A stretch of DNA of 64,000 bases from Halobacillus halophilus DSM 2266. Its GTDB lineage: Bacteria; Bacillota; Bacilli; Bacillales; Halobacillaceae. The stretch lies in NCBI RefSeq assembly GCF_000284515.1, contig NC_017668.1, positions 3,100,001 to 3,164,000 of the forward strand. Reading direction: 5' to 3'. The position numbers and the translations under genes were made by a program. The notes under the pieces were generated by a model. That model did not search any database, was not told where the DNA came from, and saw only the letters and a list, made by a program, of their open reading frames with translations. Position 1 is the stretch's first letter. Each line of letters starts with the position of its first letter. Below are positions 17,422-25,805 of the stretch, one piece after another.

Positions 17422-18861
17422 TTATAAATCATTTCGTTCGGTTTCATCAATATCAATATCAGATATTTTCAAGCCATCCCCATTCACATGTACAGTATAA
17501 TTTTTAATTCGATCATAATGAATCTGTTCATCCTTATGGTTTGTGAAAATAAATTCTTCGTTTGTTGTTATGATAAAAACAGCATCACTCTTTTCTTCTA
17601 CTTCTATTATTTCATTATTCGTGAATTCATAGTTGTAACCCTTATCTTTCAAGTCCCCTATATATTCTGCAATATCTTCTTCAGCTTTACTGCCTTCTTC
17701 GAGATAAGGGGCCACTTGGTCATAATCACGGTCATTTAAAGCACTTTCATATGAATCTCTAAATCCCAATACATGTTCTTCAGCATCTACTGAAGTCCAC
17801 ATATTAGCATCCACAGACTCCACTTCTTCATATTCTGTCTCGGTTTCGTAAACTGGAATTTCTTTCTCCGTCTCTTCCTCTTCTTCAAACTCGAATACTA
17901 ATGAACCCCACATGTCAGAATCCAGATTTATGGATTCTGTTTGAAGAGTCTTACCTTCTTCATCTTTCCACTCTGCATGTAGCACTACCTCTTCTTCTGG
18001 AAAAGGCCCTAGAGCCTGATATTCAGATAGTTTCTTCTTAGTGCTTTTTCCATTAATAAACAAAGTAGCATCAGAATGGTTGGTTTCAATTCTATACGTT
18101 TCTTCAGGGAATTGAGCAAGAACTTCCGTTTCTTTTGCATCATTAGGATATACAGACACAGTTTCCTGATAACTAAATTCACCGAAATCATTAGAAGAGG
18201 ACCCCTCAATACCGTATTCCCCGGGATATGCTTTACCTAGTTCCACAACCTCTCCCGCTTCTTTCACTTTTGCGGTATGATCTCCCATGTTAACTGTAGT
18301 CTTGTCCATAGTTGCTGAAGCGACTACATTATTAGGTATAGCCTCAATCTCGTAGCTATGATATAAACCAGGTACAATCGTATTCCTTTTTACTACAAAT
18401 AAATCATTTCCATTGTAATCTTTTACAGTCGAATCAAAAGGTTGAGAGTCTTCCGAATGAAATTCATCTGTTAATTGCATTCTCAGCGACTCCCAATCAC
18501 TTTGATGAATAAATTCTAAGTATTGATCTTTATCTAATAAGGCTTCCTTATCCACTTCTACGTGGTTAAAAAACGCTTTGGCATTTCGATCTGTCAAAGC
18601 ACGATCCATAGCCTGAACATTTTTGAGTGGATCAAGCGCAGATGATATGGCAATATGAGTACCAATTAAAAGAATGATCGCCGCCACTGAAACAGTTGCA
18701 ATAATTTTTGTTTTTCGTGTCAGAGGTTTCCTGTGGACCTTTTGAGTTTCAGACTGTTTTTCTTTTGTACTAGCTCCTTCTTCATGTTGATTTTTTCCAC
18801 AGGATGTACAAAAATGTTCACCTTTCTCAACGTGACTTCCACAATGAGTACAATAGTTCAC
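17422..18861 (-). CDS. TcaA-like zinc-ribbon membrane protein
   Basis: 479 residues. A zinc ribbon at the N-terminus (CTHCG..CTSCG, residues 4-19), a basic stretch, one membrane helix (about 52-72), then extracellular domains, including a beta-rich segment with ATLFINGKSTKKKL, and a C-terminal NTF2-like domain (about 365-475). This order matches TcaA/YvbJ proteins, linked in Staphylococcus to teicoplanin susceptibility and cell-wall stress. Between helix and C-terminal domain is an acidic Glu-rich linker. It heads a tail-to-head run with two other zinc-ribbon membrane genes. Confidence 0.85.
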   Translation of the reverse strand: MNYCTHCGSHVEKGEHFCTSCGKNQHEEGASTKEKQSETQKVHRKPLTRKTKIIATVSVAAIILLIGTHIAISSALDPLKNVQAMDRALTDRNAKAFFNHVEVDKEALLDKDQYLEFIHQSDWESLRMQLTDEFHSEDSQPFDSTVKDYNGNDLFVVKRNTIVPGLYHSYEIEAIPNNVVASATMDKTTVNMGDHTAKVKEAGEVVELGKAYPGEYGIEGSSSNDFGEFSYQETVSVYPNDAKETEVLAQFPEETYRIETNHSDATLFINGKSTKKKLSEYQALGPFPEEEVVLHAEWKDEEGKTLQTESINLDSDMWGSLVFEFEEEEETEKEIPVYETETEYEEVESVDANMWTSVDAEEHVLGFRDSYESALNDRDYDQVAPYLEEGSKAEEDIAEYIGDLKDKGYNYEFTNNEIIEVEEKSDAVFIITTNEEFIFTNHKDEQIHYDRIKNYTVHVNGDGLKISDIDIDETERNDL

Positions 18862-18972
18862 AACTATTTCTCCTTTCCAGTATCACTCATCCTTCTTTTA
18901 TGGTTCATTACTATTGTTGAAATTTAAAATAAACAGCCATTCAGCATTATGTAGTGTGGTGATTATAGTTTT

Positions 18973-19755
18973 TTAAAAGAAGTTGAGGAAGGATTCTATA
19001 TCTCTCAAAGTGTTGACAGCCATTCCACGTACTATTAAATAAGAGATGATTAGTATAGACAGACTAGTGCCGGTACTCCAGTAAAAGATATTTTTTTCTG
19101 GCATTTTGGTAATCCCATGGTGATAAATAAATAGGGTAGGAACAATTAATAGTGCAAAGAAGGATGAAATGCTTAATGTAGTTACAGTAAATACTATAGC
19201 CCCACTTAAGCCAAATACAATTGCTAGCAGATTCACGCCCACAAAAGGTATTAAAACCCCGCCATATTGAGCTATTCCACTTCTTAAACTTAAAGGAAGA
19301 TTCAATAATTTAGATACAATGAATAGAACAGCAAAACTAATCGCAATACCTATCAAGGAAACTACAAATATCCGGGAACTCACCGCAAAAAATGGTAGAG
19401 ACTCACTTTCCATAAAAAATCCACTGGCTTGTTTGAAGAGGGTGTTCACTAAAAAGTAAATACTCAATGTAAATGTCACCATATAGAGAAACAAACTTAT
19501 CACGCCTTGGACAACAGAAGCTTCAGTAGCTTGTAAAGCAGATACAGGACGCTTCAAAAAATCGAGCGAAGTCTGGCCATATTCTCCAGAAAACTGCTTA
19601 ACCTTATCCATAGACAATGACGCATTTTCATTTACACCACTAACATGAGTAGCTGCAACCTCGGAATTAGAATTTCCTTCGGTACTTAAACTACTTCCGC
19701 ACACTCCACAAAACTTACCTGAACTTTGTTCATTACCGCAATTTGTACATTTCAT
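18973..19755 (-). CDS. Zinc-ribbon multi-helix membrane protein (YIP1/DUF6574-like)
   Basis: 260 residues. Zinc ribbon CTNCG..CGVCG at residues 3-20, a polar linker to about 60, then five predicted membrane helices. The layout fits the Yip1-like zinc-ribbon membrane proteins of Bacilli, of unknown role. It lies 111 bases upstream of the TcaA-like gene on the same strand. Functional link to that gene is inference from shared ribbon and position. Confidence 0.75.
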   Translation of the reverse strand: MKCTNCGNEQSSGKFCGVCGSSLSTEGNSNSEVAATHVSGVNENASLSMDKVKQFSGEYGQTSLDFLKRPVSALQATEASVVQGVISLFLYMVTFTLSIYFLVNTLFKQASGFFMESESLPFFAVSSRIFVVSLIGIAISFAVLFIVSKLLNLPLSLRSGIAQYGGVLIPFVGVNLLAIVFGLSGAIVFTVTTLSISSFFALLIVPTLFIYHHGITKMPEKNIFYWSTGTSLSILIISYLIVRGMAVNTLRDIESFLNFF

Positions 19756-19931
19756 CTAATCATCCTTCACTGTTTGTAAATAAGAATAAGTACTAATTTT
19801 AATCTAAATAACCACACCTCCTTCCTAAGAAAATTCATCCATAAATCATGCATTCATATAAACATCCTCCCTACTAGTCTTAATTCTTACTTAAATAGGA
19901 CTTATTAGAGATACATGTCCTCGAATACAAG

Positions 19932-20483
19932 TTACTCTAACCCATAGATCAACCATTTTCCATCTACACGTTCCAATTCTACAATTACTAAGTCGGGGTT
20001 TTGTTCATAAAGGGGTTCCGGATATATCTCTACCATTACATTTAATACGGCAATATTTTCAGATACATCACTTTCTATGTTCAATATCTCTATTGAGGCA
20101 TTCTCAGGAATAAAACCATTGTTTGAAACAGGATGCAATGGAATAGAGGGATGTAGATACTGTTCAACCTCCAATAGTTCTCCAGCTTCAATAGCAGTAA
20201 AGAAATCCTCTACCGTCTTTTCGGGTGTTTCAATCAAAGACAAGAAACCAAAAACATCTGAATTCAATGAGGAAGAAGAATTGATAATCAACCATAATAT
20301 TACGATACATGGGATAAGCCAAATAAAAGCAGGTTTACGGTTGGCGCGTGTAGAATCACTCTTCTCATCCATATGCCCCACATGCTTCCCACATTCGTGA
20401 CAATAAATAGTTGGCTTTGAGAAGAGGGTTTTGCAGCTGGGACAATTCTGAGTTTGTCCACATTGACCACAGAAGGCTTTCAT
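19932..20483 (-). CDS. Zinc-ribbon, single-helix protein with NTF2-like domain (start shifted)
   Basis: 183 residues from ATG 20483: two CxxC pairs in the first 35 residues (CGQCG, CPSC, CHECG), one membrane helix (about 52-68) and a C-terminal NTF2/DUF4878-like domain. ATG 20483 has no ribosome site. A strong site with its own ATG exists at 20523, and that frame encodes a matching ribbon half (MTRICINCSHPVSNE) that would run into this frame as SNE-KAFCGQCG if two A residues were added at 20479-20484. The gene thus looks frameshifted at an A-run: decay or sequence error. Third of three adjacent zinc-ribbon membrane genes. Confidence 0.7.
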   Translation of the reverse strand: MKAFCGQCGQTQNCPSCKTLFSKPTIYCHECGKHVGHMDEKSDSTRANRKPAFIWLIPCIVILWLIINSSSSLNSDVFGFLSLIETPEKTVEDFFTAIEAGELLEVEQYLHPSIPLHPVSNNGFIPENASIEILNIESDVSENIAVLNVMVEIYPEPLYEQNPDLVIVELERVDGKWLIYGLE

Positions 20484-20537
20484 TACTTACGGGGTGAGAA
20501 CAATTTATGCAAATCCGGGTCATTTTGCCCTCCTTTT
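20484..20537 (-). promoter_or_regulatory. Ribosome site and original start of the zinc-ribbon gene
   Basis: AAAAGGAGGG at 20537-20528 lies four bases before ATG 20523. The reading frame from this ATG gives CINCSHPVSNE, the missing first half of a zinc ribbon, then diverges from the downstream frame. Confidence 0.6.
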
Positions 20538-20713
20538 TAATTACTTATTTTTTTAGGTACATTCGTAAATTCTTTTCAACAATTTCGACATTTGCCACAA
20601 ATTACCTGCATAAATTTTTACAATTTTATAAGTTATTATTCCCCGTACAATTGATTGATTAAATATCCTTTTATTTCATAAAACAATCATAGTGAATACG
20701 TTTGGCTTTTCAT

Positions 20714-20760
20714 TAAAAAAAGTGGACATAACCCGGCAGTATACCGTACTCATGTCCACT
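20714..20760 (-). terminator. Terminator of the small membrane gene
   Basis: On the reverse strand AGTGGACAT pairs with ATGTCCACT across a 21-base loop and is followed by seven T residues. Confidence 0.75.
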
Positions 20761-20790
20761 ATCAACCCATAAATCTACTTATCTATTCAA

Positions 20791-21048
20791 TTATGCTTCG
20801 ATTCTGATCGAATACTTAGTAAAGTATGCACCAAGGAGTAAGAGGCCAATTGTAACTCCCCAACTGATAAGGCCTAGAAAATCAAACCAGTACGCCATAA
20901 GCTGGGTTACCGCGATCAGATAAAAACAAATAGGTGTTAAGGCACTTTTGAAATCCGTATAACCCAGCTTTTTTCTCTTTCTAATTGTAAAAATTACAGA
21001 CCCAACCAGGGCTCCTACTACAACAATGGATACTACTACATGGACCAT
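20791..21048 (-). CDS. Small membrane protein, unknown
   Basis: 85 residues with three hydrophobic segments (about 2-20, 38-55 and 60-78) and a basic RKRKK loop after the first. I do not recognise a family. Followed by its own terminator. A role cannot be proposed. Confidence 0.6.
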   Translation of the reverse strand: MVHVVVSIVVVGALVGSVIFTIRKRKKLGYTDFKSALTPICFYLIAVTQLMAYWFDFLGLISWGVTIGLLLLGAYFTKYSIRIEA

Positions 21049-21072
21049 TTCGTCTCTCCTCTCGAAAACACA

Positions 21073-21285
21073 TCAGAATCCACCTCCAGAGGGAGGACTA
21101 GGAGGACCGCCTCTAAAGGATTTCTCTTTTTCTATCGCCCGATCCACTTCTTTTTCTTTTTCCGTTTTTTCTCCCTTTTGCATTCTATGAGTATCATATC
21201 GTTTCTTCTGTTTTCGTTTGTCGAGATAAATCATCATGGCTACAAACAGAACTAAAAATAGCCCCCATAGAATATTAGCAAACAA
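21073..21285 (-). CDS. Small single-helix membrane protein, unknown
   Basis: 70 residues from TTG 21285, chosen because AGGAGG stands seven bases upstream; a longer frame from GTG 21363 has no ribosome site. One N-terminal helix (about 2-20) with a Lys/Arg-rich cytoplasmic tail ending in a Gly/Pro stretch (GGPPSPPSGGGF). Not recognised. It precedes the 85-residue membrane gene by 24 bases on the same strand, suggesting cotranscription. Confidence 0.55.
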   Translation of the reverse strand: MFANILWGLFLVLFVAMMIYLDKRKQKKRYDTHRMQKGEKTEKEKEVDRAIEKEKSFRGGPPSPPSGGGF

Positions 21286-21373
21286 GTAATCTCCTCCTGA
21301 AACTTTTGATTCAGCTTGCTCTTTTTGCAGAAATCGCTTTAAGAAAATATAAAACCCTACCACATCGTCAGTA

Positions 21374-21642
21374 TCAATGGTCTACACATTTTCCAGATAA
21401 ATGGTCATGAATGGATCGTCTGTCCGTTAAAAAAGCAACCATAGCTGCACTAATCACGCTGTTGATCCCAAGAGTTAAGTAGGTTAAGACCAGCTTTCCT
21501 ATGATTTCGCGTATAAACGTGTCAAGCAATGTAAGACGCTTGCCGTTAACTTTAACCACATGAATCCTAAAGATTCATTTACCGATCATATAACCGCTCC
21601 ATATCACAGGGAGAACGGTCAAGTAGAAACCATACCCTATAT
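21374..21642 (-). pseudogene. RDD-family membrane protein remnant
   Basis: The reverse strand from 21642 encodes GFYLTVLPVIWSGYMIGK, then an in-frame TGA at 21577-21575, then IFRIHVVKVNGKRLTLLDT and two further hydrophobic stretches to the stop at 21374. Read through the TGA, this is the second half of an RDD domain (IWSGYxIGKR..GI.VVKxNGKR). The TGA stands where the family has Arg, so a CGA to TGA change is likely. The first RDD helix with its Arg-Asp-Asp signature is missing and a TAG bounds the frame upstream, so the gene is also truncated. Confidence 0.7.
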
Positions 21643-21959
21643 CCTAGGAAAACCCTTATGTAAATTCTAGAGAAAAATTATCGTTTACTATAGTAAATAT
21701 GAAAGCGAAGGGGGGTACTTACAATTAAAAGTCGAGCATAAAGGAGATCCCACGAACTTTAAATCCATCCCTTTCTAAACCAGAATTCATCTGATCAGGC
21801 CCCTCCATACTTATCTACCTTAACACCACTATTTTAACATAATTATCCATCTATTTCGATTCGCTTATGATTCTATTTTTTCTGCGAGTGGCTATTTCTT
21901 CCTTTTTCGACTTCCCTTATAATAGAAGAATATCTTCTATTAAAAAGGAGTTCTTCCAC

Positions 21960-22886
21960 ATGCAGAAGCAAGCCTTGTACAACCTTAAAGGAGTCTGGCT
22001 CTTAATGCGCTCTATTGCCGTTGTCTCCTCCAGTGTCGCTACCATTGTTTCTACTGTTCTTCCTTTGTATTTATATTTCACCTTCTCTACAAATCAGTTG
22101 ATGATTTTATTCCTTCTATTAATCTTTGGCGCATTCCTCATCCACGGCATTCTTACGCATATCCTGAACGATTATGTAGACGATCTCTCCGGCACCGATA
22201 CATACAGCCCTGCTATATTATCGGGCGGAAGCCGCGTTATTCAATCTGGCTTTATATCATCAGCCAACCTCTGGAAAATTGGAAAAGGGCTGCTTCTGCT
22301 TTTAGGTCTAACTATCATTTTGCTGTTTATTTCCGGGTATCCAAAACTCGGGATTTTACTCGCAGTAGGAGTATGGGGAGCTGTGTCCTATTCGCTGCCA
22401 CCTCTTCAATTCAGCTACCGCCCATTTTTAGGTGAATGGCTATCGACCTTCCCGTCCGTTCTCTTCCTCGGTCTCGCCGGTGCGTGGCTCACACTTGATT
22501 CTCTGCCTGAATGGGTCATGCAGAATGCTGTCATTAATGCTCTTTTTTGCATTGCCTGGGTAATGGTTCACCATATTCCTGACCGGGAGGCCGATAAAAA
22601 AGCAACACCTATGAAGCAGACGAGTGTCGTATGGGCCGCTGATCGCTTCGGCATCGCTTACGCTCGTCTCCCAGCATTAATGTATTTCACTTTTACAGTT
22701 CTATGTGCTTTTTGGCTAGGTGCAGATCGAGGGGTGGCCGCTCTCGGCGTAGTAGCGATGGCTGGCGCTTCTATCTATTTAATTTTTAAAATGAGTATGC
22801 ATGATTATGAACAGGTTTCGGCCTACGAAAAGATCATTCTTATTTTAGCCATGGTCAATGCCGTATGGCTCGGAATATTTATTTAA
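21960..22886 (+). CDS. UbiA-family prenyltransferase
   Basis: 308 residues with eight to nine helices and the first Asp-rich motif LNDYVDDLSGTD (about residues 73-84); the second conserved loop reads HHIPDREADKKA. These place it in the UbiA superfamily, which transfers prenyl chains to aromatic or other acceptors in the membrane. It is not clearly MenA. Start ATG 21960 has AAGGAG upstream; an ATG at 21867 lacks one. The gene ends within a few bases of the left end of the IS200/IS605 element, whose terminal hairpin may now serve as its terminator. Confidence 0.85.
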   Translation: MQKQALYNLKGVWLLMRSIAVVSSSVATIVSTVLPLYLYFTFSTNQLMILFLLLIFGAFLIHGILTHILNDYVDDLSGTDTYSPAILSGGSRVIQSGFISSANLWKIGKGLLLLLGLTIILLFISGYPKLGILLAVGVWGAVSYSLPPLQFSYRPFLGEWLSTFPSVLFLGLAGAWLTLDSLPEWVMQNAVINALFCIAWVMVHHIPDREADKKATPMKQTSVVWAADRFGIAYARLPALMYFTFTVLCAFWLGADRGVAALGVVAMAGASIYLIFKMSMHDYEQVSAYEKIILILAMVNAVWLGIFI

Positions 22887-22901
22887 CTCACATTAGTAAA
22901 A

Positions 22902-22928
22902 AAGCACTTCGAATGGTTCGAAGTGCTT
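22902..22928. repeat. Left-end hairpin of the IS200/IS605 element
   Basis: AAGCACTTCGAA and TTCGAAGTGCTT form a perfect 12-bp stem with a three-base loop. In this family such imperfect-end hairpins are bound by the TnpA dimer in single-stranded form. Confidence 0.8.
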
Positions 22929-23302
22929 GCCCGGATTTGTTGTATTATCATCTTGTATTGGTCGTGAAATATAGAAGACACGTCATCGATGACACCATTT
23001 CAAACTATGCTAAAGATAAATTCTTGTCGTTGAGTGAAAGCTACAATATTTCACTGGTCGAATGGAATCACGACATTGATCATATTCATATTTTATTCAA
23101 AGCTCATCCCAACACCGAATTATCAAAATTTATTAACGCTTATAAAAGTGCAAGCTCCAGACTTATCAAAAAAGAGTTTCCTTCCGTTCGGGAGGAATTA
23201 TGGAAGGAAATGTTTTGGTCAAGAAGCTTTTGCTTAGTAACCACGGGTGGTTCGTCCATTGAAGTAGTAAAAAAATATATTGAAAACCAAGAGAAGAAAT
23301 GA
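22913..23302 (+). CDS. tnpA: IS200/IS605 transposase TnpA (Y1 HUH type)
   Basis: About 130 residues with YYHLVLVVKYRR near the N-terminus, the HUH metal site in HDIDHIHILF and the catalytic Tyr in VVKKYIENQ. It excises and inserts the element as single-stranded DNA circles. The start is uncertain: ATG 22913 lies in the loop side of the left-end hairpin and has no ribosome site; the frame is open back to 22865 inside the ubiA-like gene. TnpB starts 11 bases after the stop. Confidence 0.9.
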   Translation: MVRSACPDLLYYHLVLVVKYRRHVIDDTISNYAKDKFLSLSESYNISLVEWNHDIDHIHILFKAHPNTELSKFINAYKSASSRLIKKEFPSVREELWKEMFWSRSFCLVTTGGSSIEVVKKYIENQEKK

Positions 23303-23313
23303 AGTGATTTGAT

Positions 23314-24426
23314 ATGGCCAAACAAAACAAAGCCTATACGTTTCGTTTGTATCCAACGGATGAGCAAGCATTGCTTCTCCACAAAACCTTCGGTTGTGTT
23401 CGTTTCGTGTATAACAAAATGTTAGCCGAACGCATAGAAACATACGAAACTCACAAAAAAGATAAAGAGGAACTAAAAAAGGTCAAACATCCAACGCCTG
23501 CTAAATATAAGAAGGAATTTGATTGGTTGAAAGAAGTAGATAGTCTCGCTTTGGCAAACGCTCAACTGAGCTTGGATAAGGCATATAAATCCTTTTTCGA
23601 AGGAAAAAACAAATTTCCAAAATTCAAAAGTAAGCGACATAAACAAAGCTACACAACCAACGCCGTGAACGGAAACATTCAACTATTAGATGGCCATATC
23701 AAATTACCAAAGCTCAAAAAGGTAAAAATGAAGCAACATCGAGATATTCCTTCGGAATATACCATAAAGTCTTGTACGTTATCTGTGACGGGTTCAGGAA
23801 AATACTTTTGTTCCATTCTTACAGAATACGAGAAAGAGATAAAACCTAAAAAAGCCGAACAAGTCGTTGGGTTGGATTTTGCGATGAAAGGGTTGTTTGT
23901 CGATAGTGAGGGTAAGAAAGCCAATTACCCAAATTTCTATCGTCAAATACTTGTGAAATTAGCAAAAGAACAACGGAGATTGTCTCGCAAAAAGAAAGGC
24001 TCTTCCAATTGGAATAAGCAACGCATACGAGTGGCTAAAATCCAGGAGAAAGCGGCCAATCAACGTAAGAACTTCCTTCATCACAAATCAAAAGAGTTGG
24101 TGACAAACTATGATGCCGTTATCATCGAAGACCTGGATATGAAAGGGATGTCACAAGCCTTGAAGTTTGGTAAAAGTGTTGCTGATAATGGGTGGGGAAT
24201 GTTCAAATCTTTCTTAAAATACAAACTGAACGAACAAGGGAAGCATTTGATCAAGATTGATAAATGGTACCCATCTACACAAACTTGTTCGCATTGTGGA
24301 AATACACAGCCAATGCCTATGAATATTCGGACATACACTTGTTCGTGCGGGCTGAATCTCGATAGAGATTACAATTCGGCTCTCAACATTAAAAAAGAAG
24401 GGATTCGGCTATTAGCACTACTCTAA
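23314..24426 (+). CDS. tnpB: TnpB RNA-guided nuclease of IS200/IS605
   Basis: 370 residues and apparently intact. N-terminal helix-turn-helix/REC-like region (YTFRLYPTDEQALLLHKTFG), RuvC-like nuclease with D188 (VGLDFAMKG), E272 (VIIEDLDMKGM) and D352 (LDRDYNSALNI), and a zinc finger with C325, C328, C343 and C345. TnpB proteins of this kind cut DNA next to a short TAM under guidance of an RNA from the element's right end, which helps element retention. All catalytic residues are present, so activity is plausible. Confidence 0.93.
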   Translation: MAKQNKAYTFRLYPTDEQALLLHKTFGCVRFVYNKMLAERIETYETHKKDKEELKKVKHPTPAKYKKEFDWLKEVDSLALANAQLSLDKAYKSFFEGKNKFPKFKSKRHKQSYTTNAVNGNIQLLDGHIKLPKLKKVKMKQHRDIPSEYTIKSCTLSVTGSGKYFCSILTEYEKEIKPKKAEQVVGLDFAMKGLFVDSEGKKANYPNFYRQILVKLAKEQRRLSRKKKGSSNWNKQRIRVAKIQEKAANQRKNFLHHKSKELVTNYDAVIIEDLDMKGMSQALKFGKSVADNGWGMFKSFLKYKLNEQGKHLIKIDKWYPSTQTCSHCGNTQPMPMNIRTYTCSCGLNLDRDYNSALNIKKEGIRLLALL

Positions 24427-24550
24427 TGAATATAAACTCTTGGAACAAGAGGGTTAGCTTGGTCTATTTCGTCAGCTAACAAAAGTGGCGATTACCCAAG
24501 AAGCCCCCCTTCAAGCGACCCGTAAGGGTGGTAAGTGGCGGGTAGTTCAC
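24380..24550 (+). ncRNA. Putative omega-RNA at the right end of the IS
   Basis: By analogy with characterised TnpB systems, the RNA starts within the 3' part of tnpB and runs to the element's right end at 24550, with the guide just beyond it (from 24551). The non-coding part 24427-24550 is rich in short inverted stretches (for example GTTAGCTTGG..CAGCTAAC and CGACCCGTAAGGGTGG). The 5' limit is a guess. Confidence 0.5.
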
Positions 24551-24668
24551 ATGAAACAGCGAATGAAGTAATGCCCGTTATAATGAATATCAAAATAGCG
24601 AAGAAAAATAATTGCACCATCATGTCTCCAATATTAAAACTACCACTTGAAGCTGTAAGTAAAATCAT
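24492..24668 (-). pseudogene. Small membrane-protein gene (DUF4083-like) cut by the IS right end
   Basis: From ATG 24668, with AAGGGGG nine bases upstream, 38-40 residues are native: MILLTASSGSFNIGDMMVQL then a hydrophobic helix. At 24551 the frame enters the IS and ends after 18 more codons at 24492. The opening SFNIGDMMVQL resembles the DUF4083 family of about 60-residue membrane proteins. The lost 3' part is not found left of the IS, so a deletion or rearrangement also occurred there. The 58-residue chimera might still be made. Confidence 0.6.
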
Positions 24669-24776
24669 AAATAAGCCCCCTTAAAAATGGAAATCACATC
24701 ACAACGATTTGAAGAAATTCGATGTTTAGTTTCTTATTGCCTTCTTCATATTTTTTAAATTTTTCTACGAATTAAT

Positions 24777-25427
24777 TCATTTGTTCCCGATGCTTTGTAA
24801 TTCCATTAAGTCTTCTATGACCAAATCAGCTTCAGAAAGTTCTTCTTTACGGGCAAAATCAAAACGGCACCCAATAGCCTTCAGCCCATTTTCTTTAGCG
24901 GCACGGAAATCGGAGAGCCGGTCTCCAACGACAATTCCCTGGCTAATCTCATATTTTTTCATAATATGCTGGACTAAATCTGCTTTATCGAGCGTCTTGA
25001 TCTCTTGAATACTGAATGTTTCCGTCACCCATTGATCTAATTGGTAATAGTTCACGATGGCGTTTAAATAATCGGTTAGTCCATTACTTGCTATGTAAAT
25101 CTCGTATTGATTTTCTTTTAAGTATTGGAAAACTTCCTCTACATGAGGATATAGAGCCCCTTGTCCATCTTTAATGTTTTTCACCAAACGCTCCAGAAAA
25201 TAAGCATTAGCCTCTTCCCTTACTTCTTCTGAATGATTAGGTAAGAGGGTAGACCACACTTTCGGAAGTGGTACCCCCATAATCTCTCGATAGTGATCTA
25301 TCGGAGTGGCGTCATTCCATTTATTTTGTAACCTTAACTGATTAAACGTATCTTCCAAAGATAACGCTAAAATTTTGTCGGTTTGAAACAGAGTTCCATC
25401 CATATCAAAAATTAGGGACTGTGTCAT
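24777..25427 (-). CDS. HAD-family hydrolase (phosphoglycolate phosphatase-like)
   Basis: 216 residues. HAD motif I FDMDGTLFQTD at the N-terminus with the two catalytic Asp residues, motif II IASNG, motif III Lys near LDKADLV, and motif IV VGDRLSDFRAAKENG. The cap domain is the small helical type seen in Gph/PpaX phosphatases. Substrate unknown. AAAGGAG stands upstream of ATG 25427. Monocistronic. Confidence 0.9.
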   Translation of the reverse strand: MTQSLIFDMDGTLFQTDKILALSLEDTFNQLRLQNKWNDATPIDHYREIMGVPLPKVWSTLLPNHSEEVREEANAYFLERLVKNIKDGQGALYPHVEEVFQYLKENQYEIYIASNGLTDYLNAIVNYYQLDQWVTETFSIQEIKTLDKADLVQHIMKKYEISQGIVVGDRLSDFRAAKENGLKAIGCRFDFARKEELSEADLVIEDLMELQSIGNK

Positions 25428-25609
25428 GAACTTTTCTCCTTTACGGTTTCTCTTTTATGGCTGATTACTTACTAATGAAGCATTTATTCAAAGGACTAGA
25501 CTATATACCATTAGCGATTCCTATTGGTACAATTAATTCCGGTTCCAGTTTTTTCAATATTGGATAAGGGTATGGGGTAAAAAACTCTATTCCAAATAGG
25601 AGAGCTTGA

Positions 25610-25777
25610 ATGAGAACAAATATTATTCTAAAAATCCTGAGATTACTAGGTGCAGCAGCCTTGCTAACGGGCTTCTTTCTACAGATGCAGCGATCATACG
25701 ATATCGTCATAAACATCATGCTTCTTGGATTTGTATGCTGCATCATTACAACGATTGCTACTGAAAATAGTCTATAA
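25610..25777 (+). CDS. Small two-helix membrane protein, unknown
   Basis: 55 residues from ATG 25610 with AGGAG seven bases upstream. Two hydrophobic segments (about 9-23 and 30-47). The strand is opposite to its neighbours. Not recognised; kept because start site and composition look like a real small membrane protein. Confidence 0.5.
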   Translation: MRTNIILKILRLLGAAALLTGFFLQMQRSYDIVINIMLLGFVCCIITTIATENSL

Positions 25778-25805
25778 CAATGCATTATACTTATTTATCG
25801 GTCAG

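Larger units (their letters stand above)
22887..24550 (+). mobile_element. IS200/IS605-type insertion sequence, apparently complete
   Basis: Contains a Y1 transposase gene and a TnpB gene in tandem, a subterminal hairpin on the left (22902-22928), and a hairpin-rich non-coding right end finishing about GGGTAGTTCAC at 24550. The right limit is supported because the flanking sequence restores the 5' part of another gene. The left limit is approximate: TTTATTTAAC at 22878-22887 holds plausible TTTAT or TTTAA target motifs. No target duplication is expected for this family. Confidence 0.85.

Noticed and set aside
21575-21577. In-frame TGA in the RDD remnant (and in the NERD gene at 63290) as selenocysteine or stop readthrough.
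   Set aside because: Both stand where family members have Arg, there is no adjacent selenocysteine hairpin that I can see, and both genes have further damage; CGA to TGA decay is simpler.
25485-25580. Forward 30-codon frame starting MKHLFKG before the small membrane gene.
   Set aside because: No ribosome site and very short; no support.
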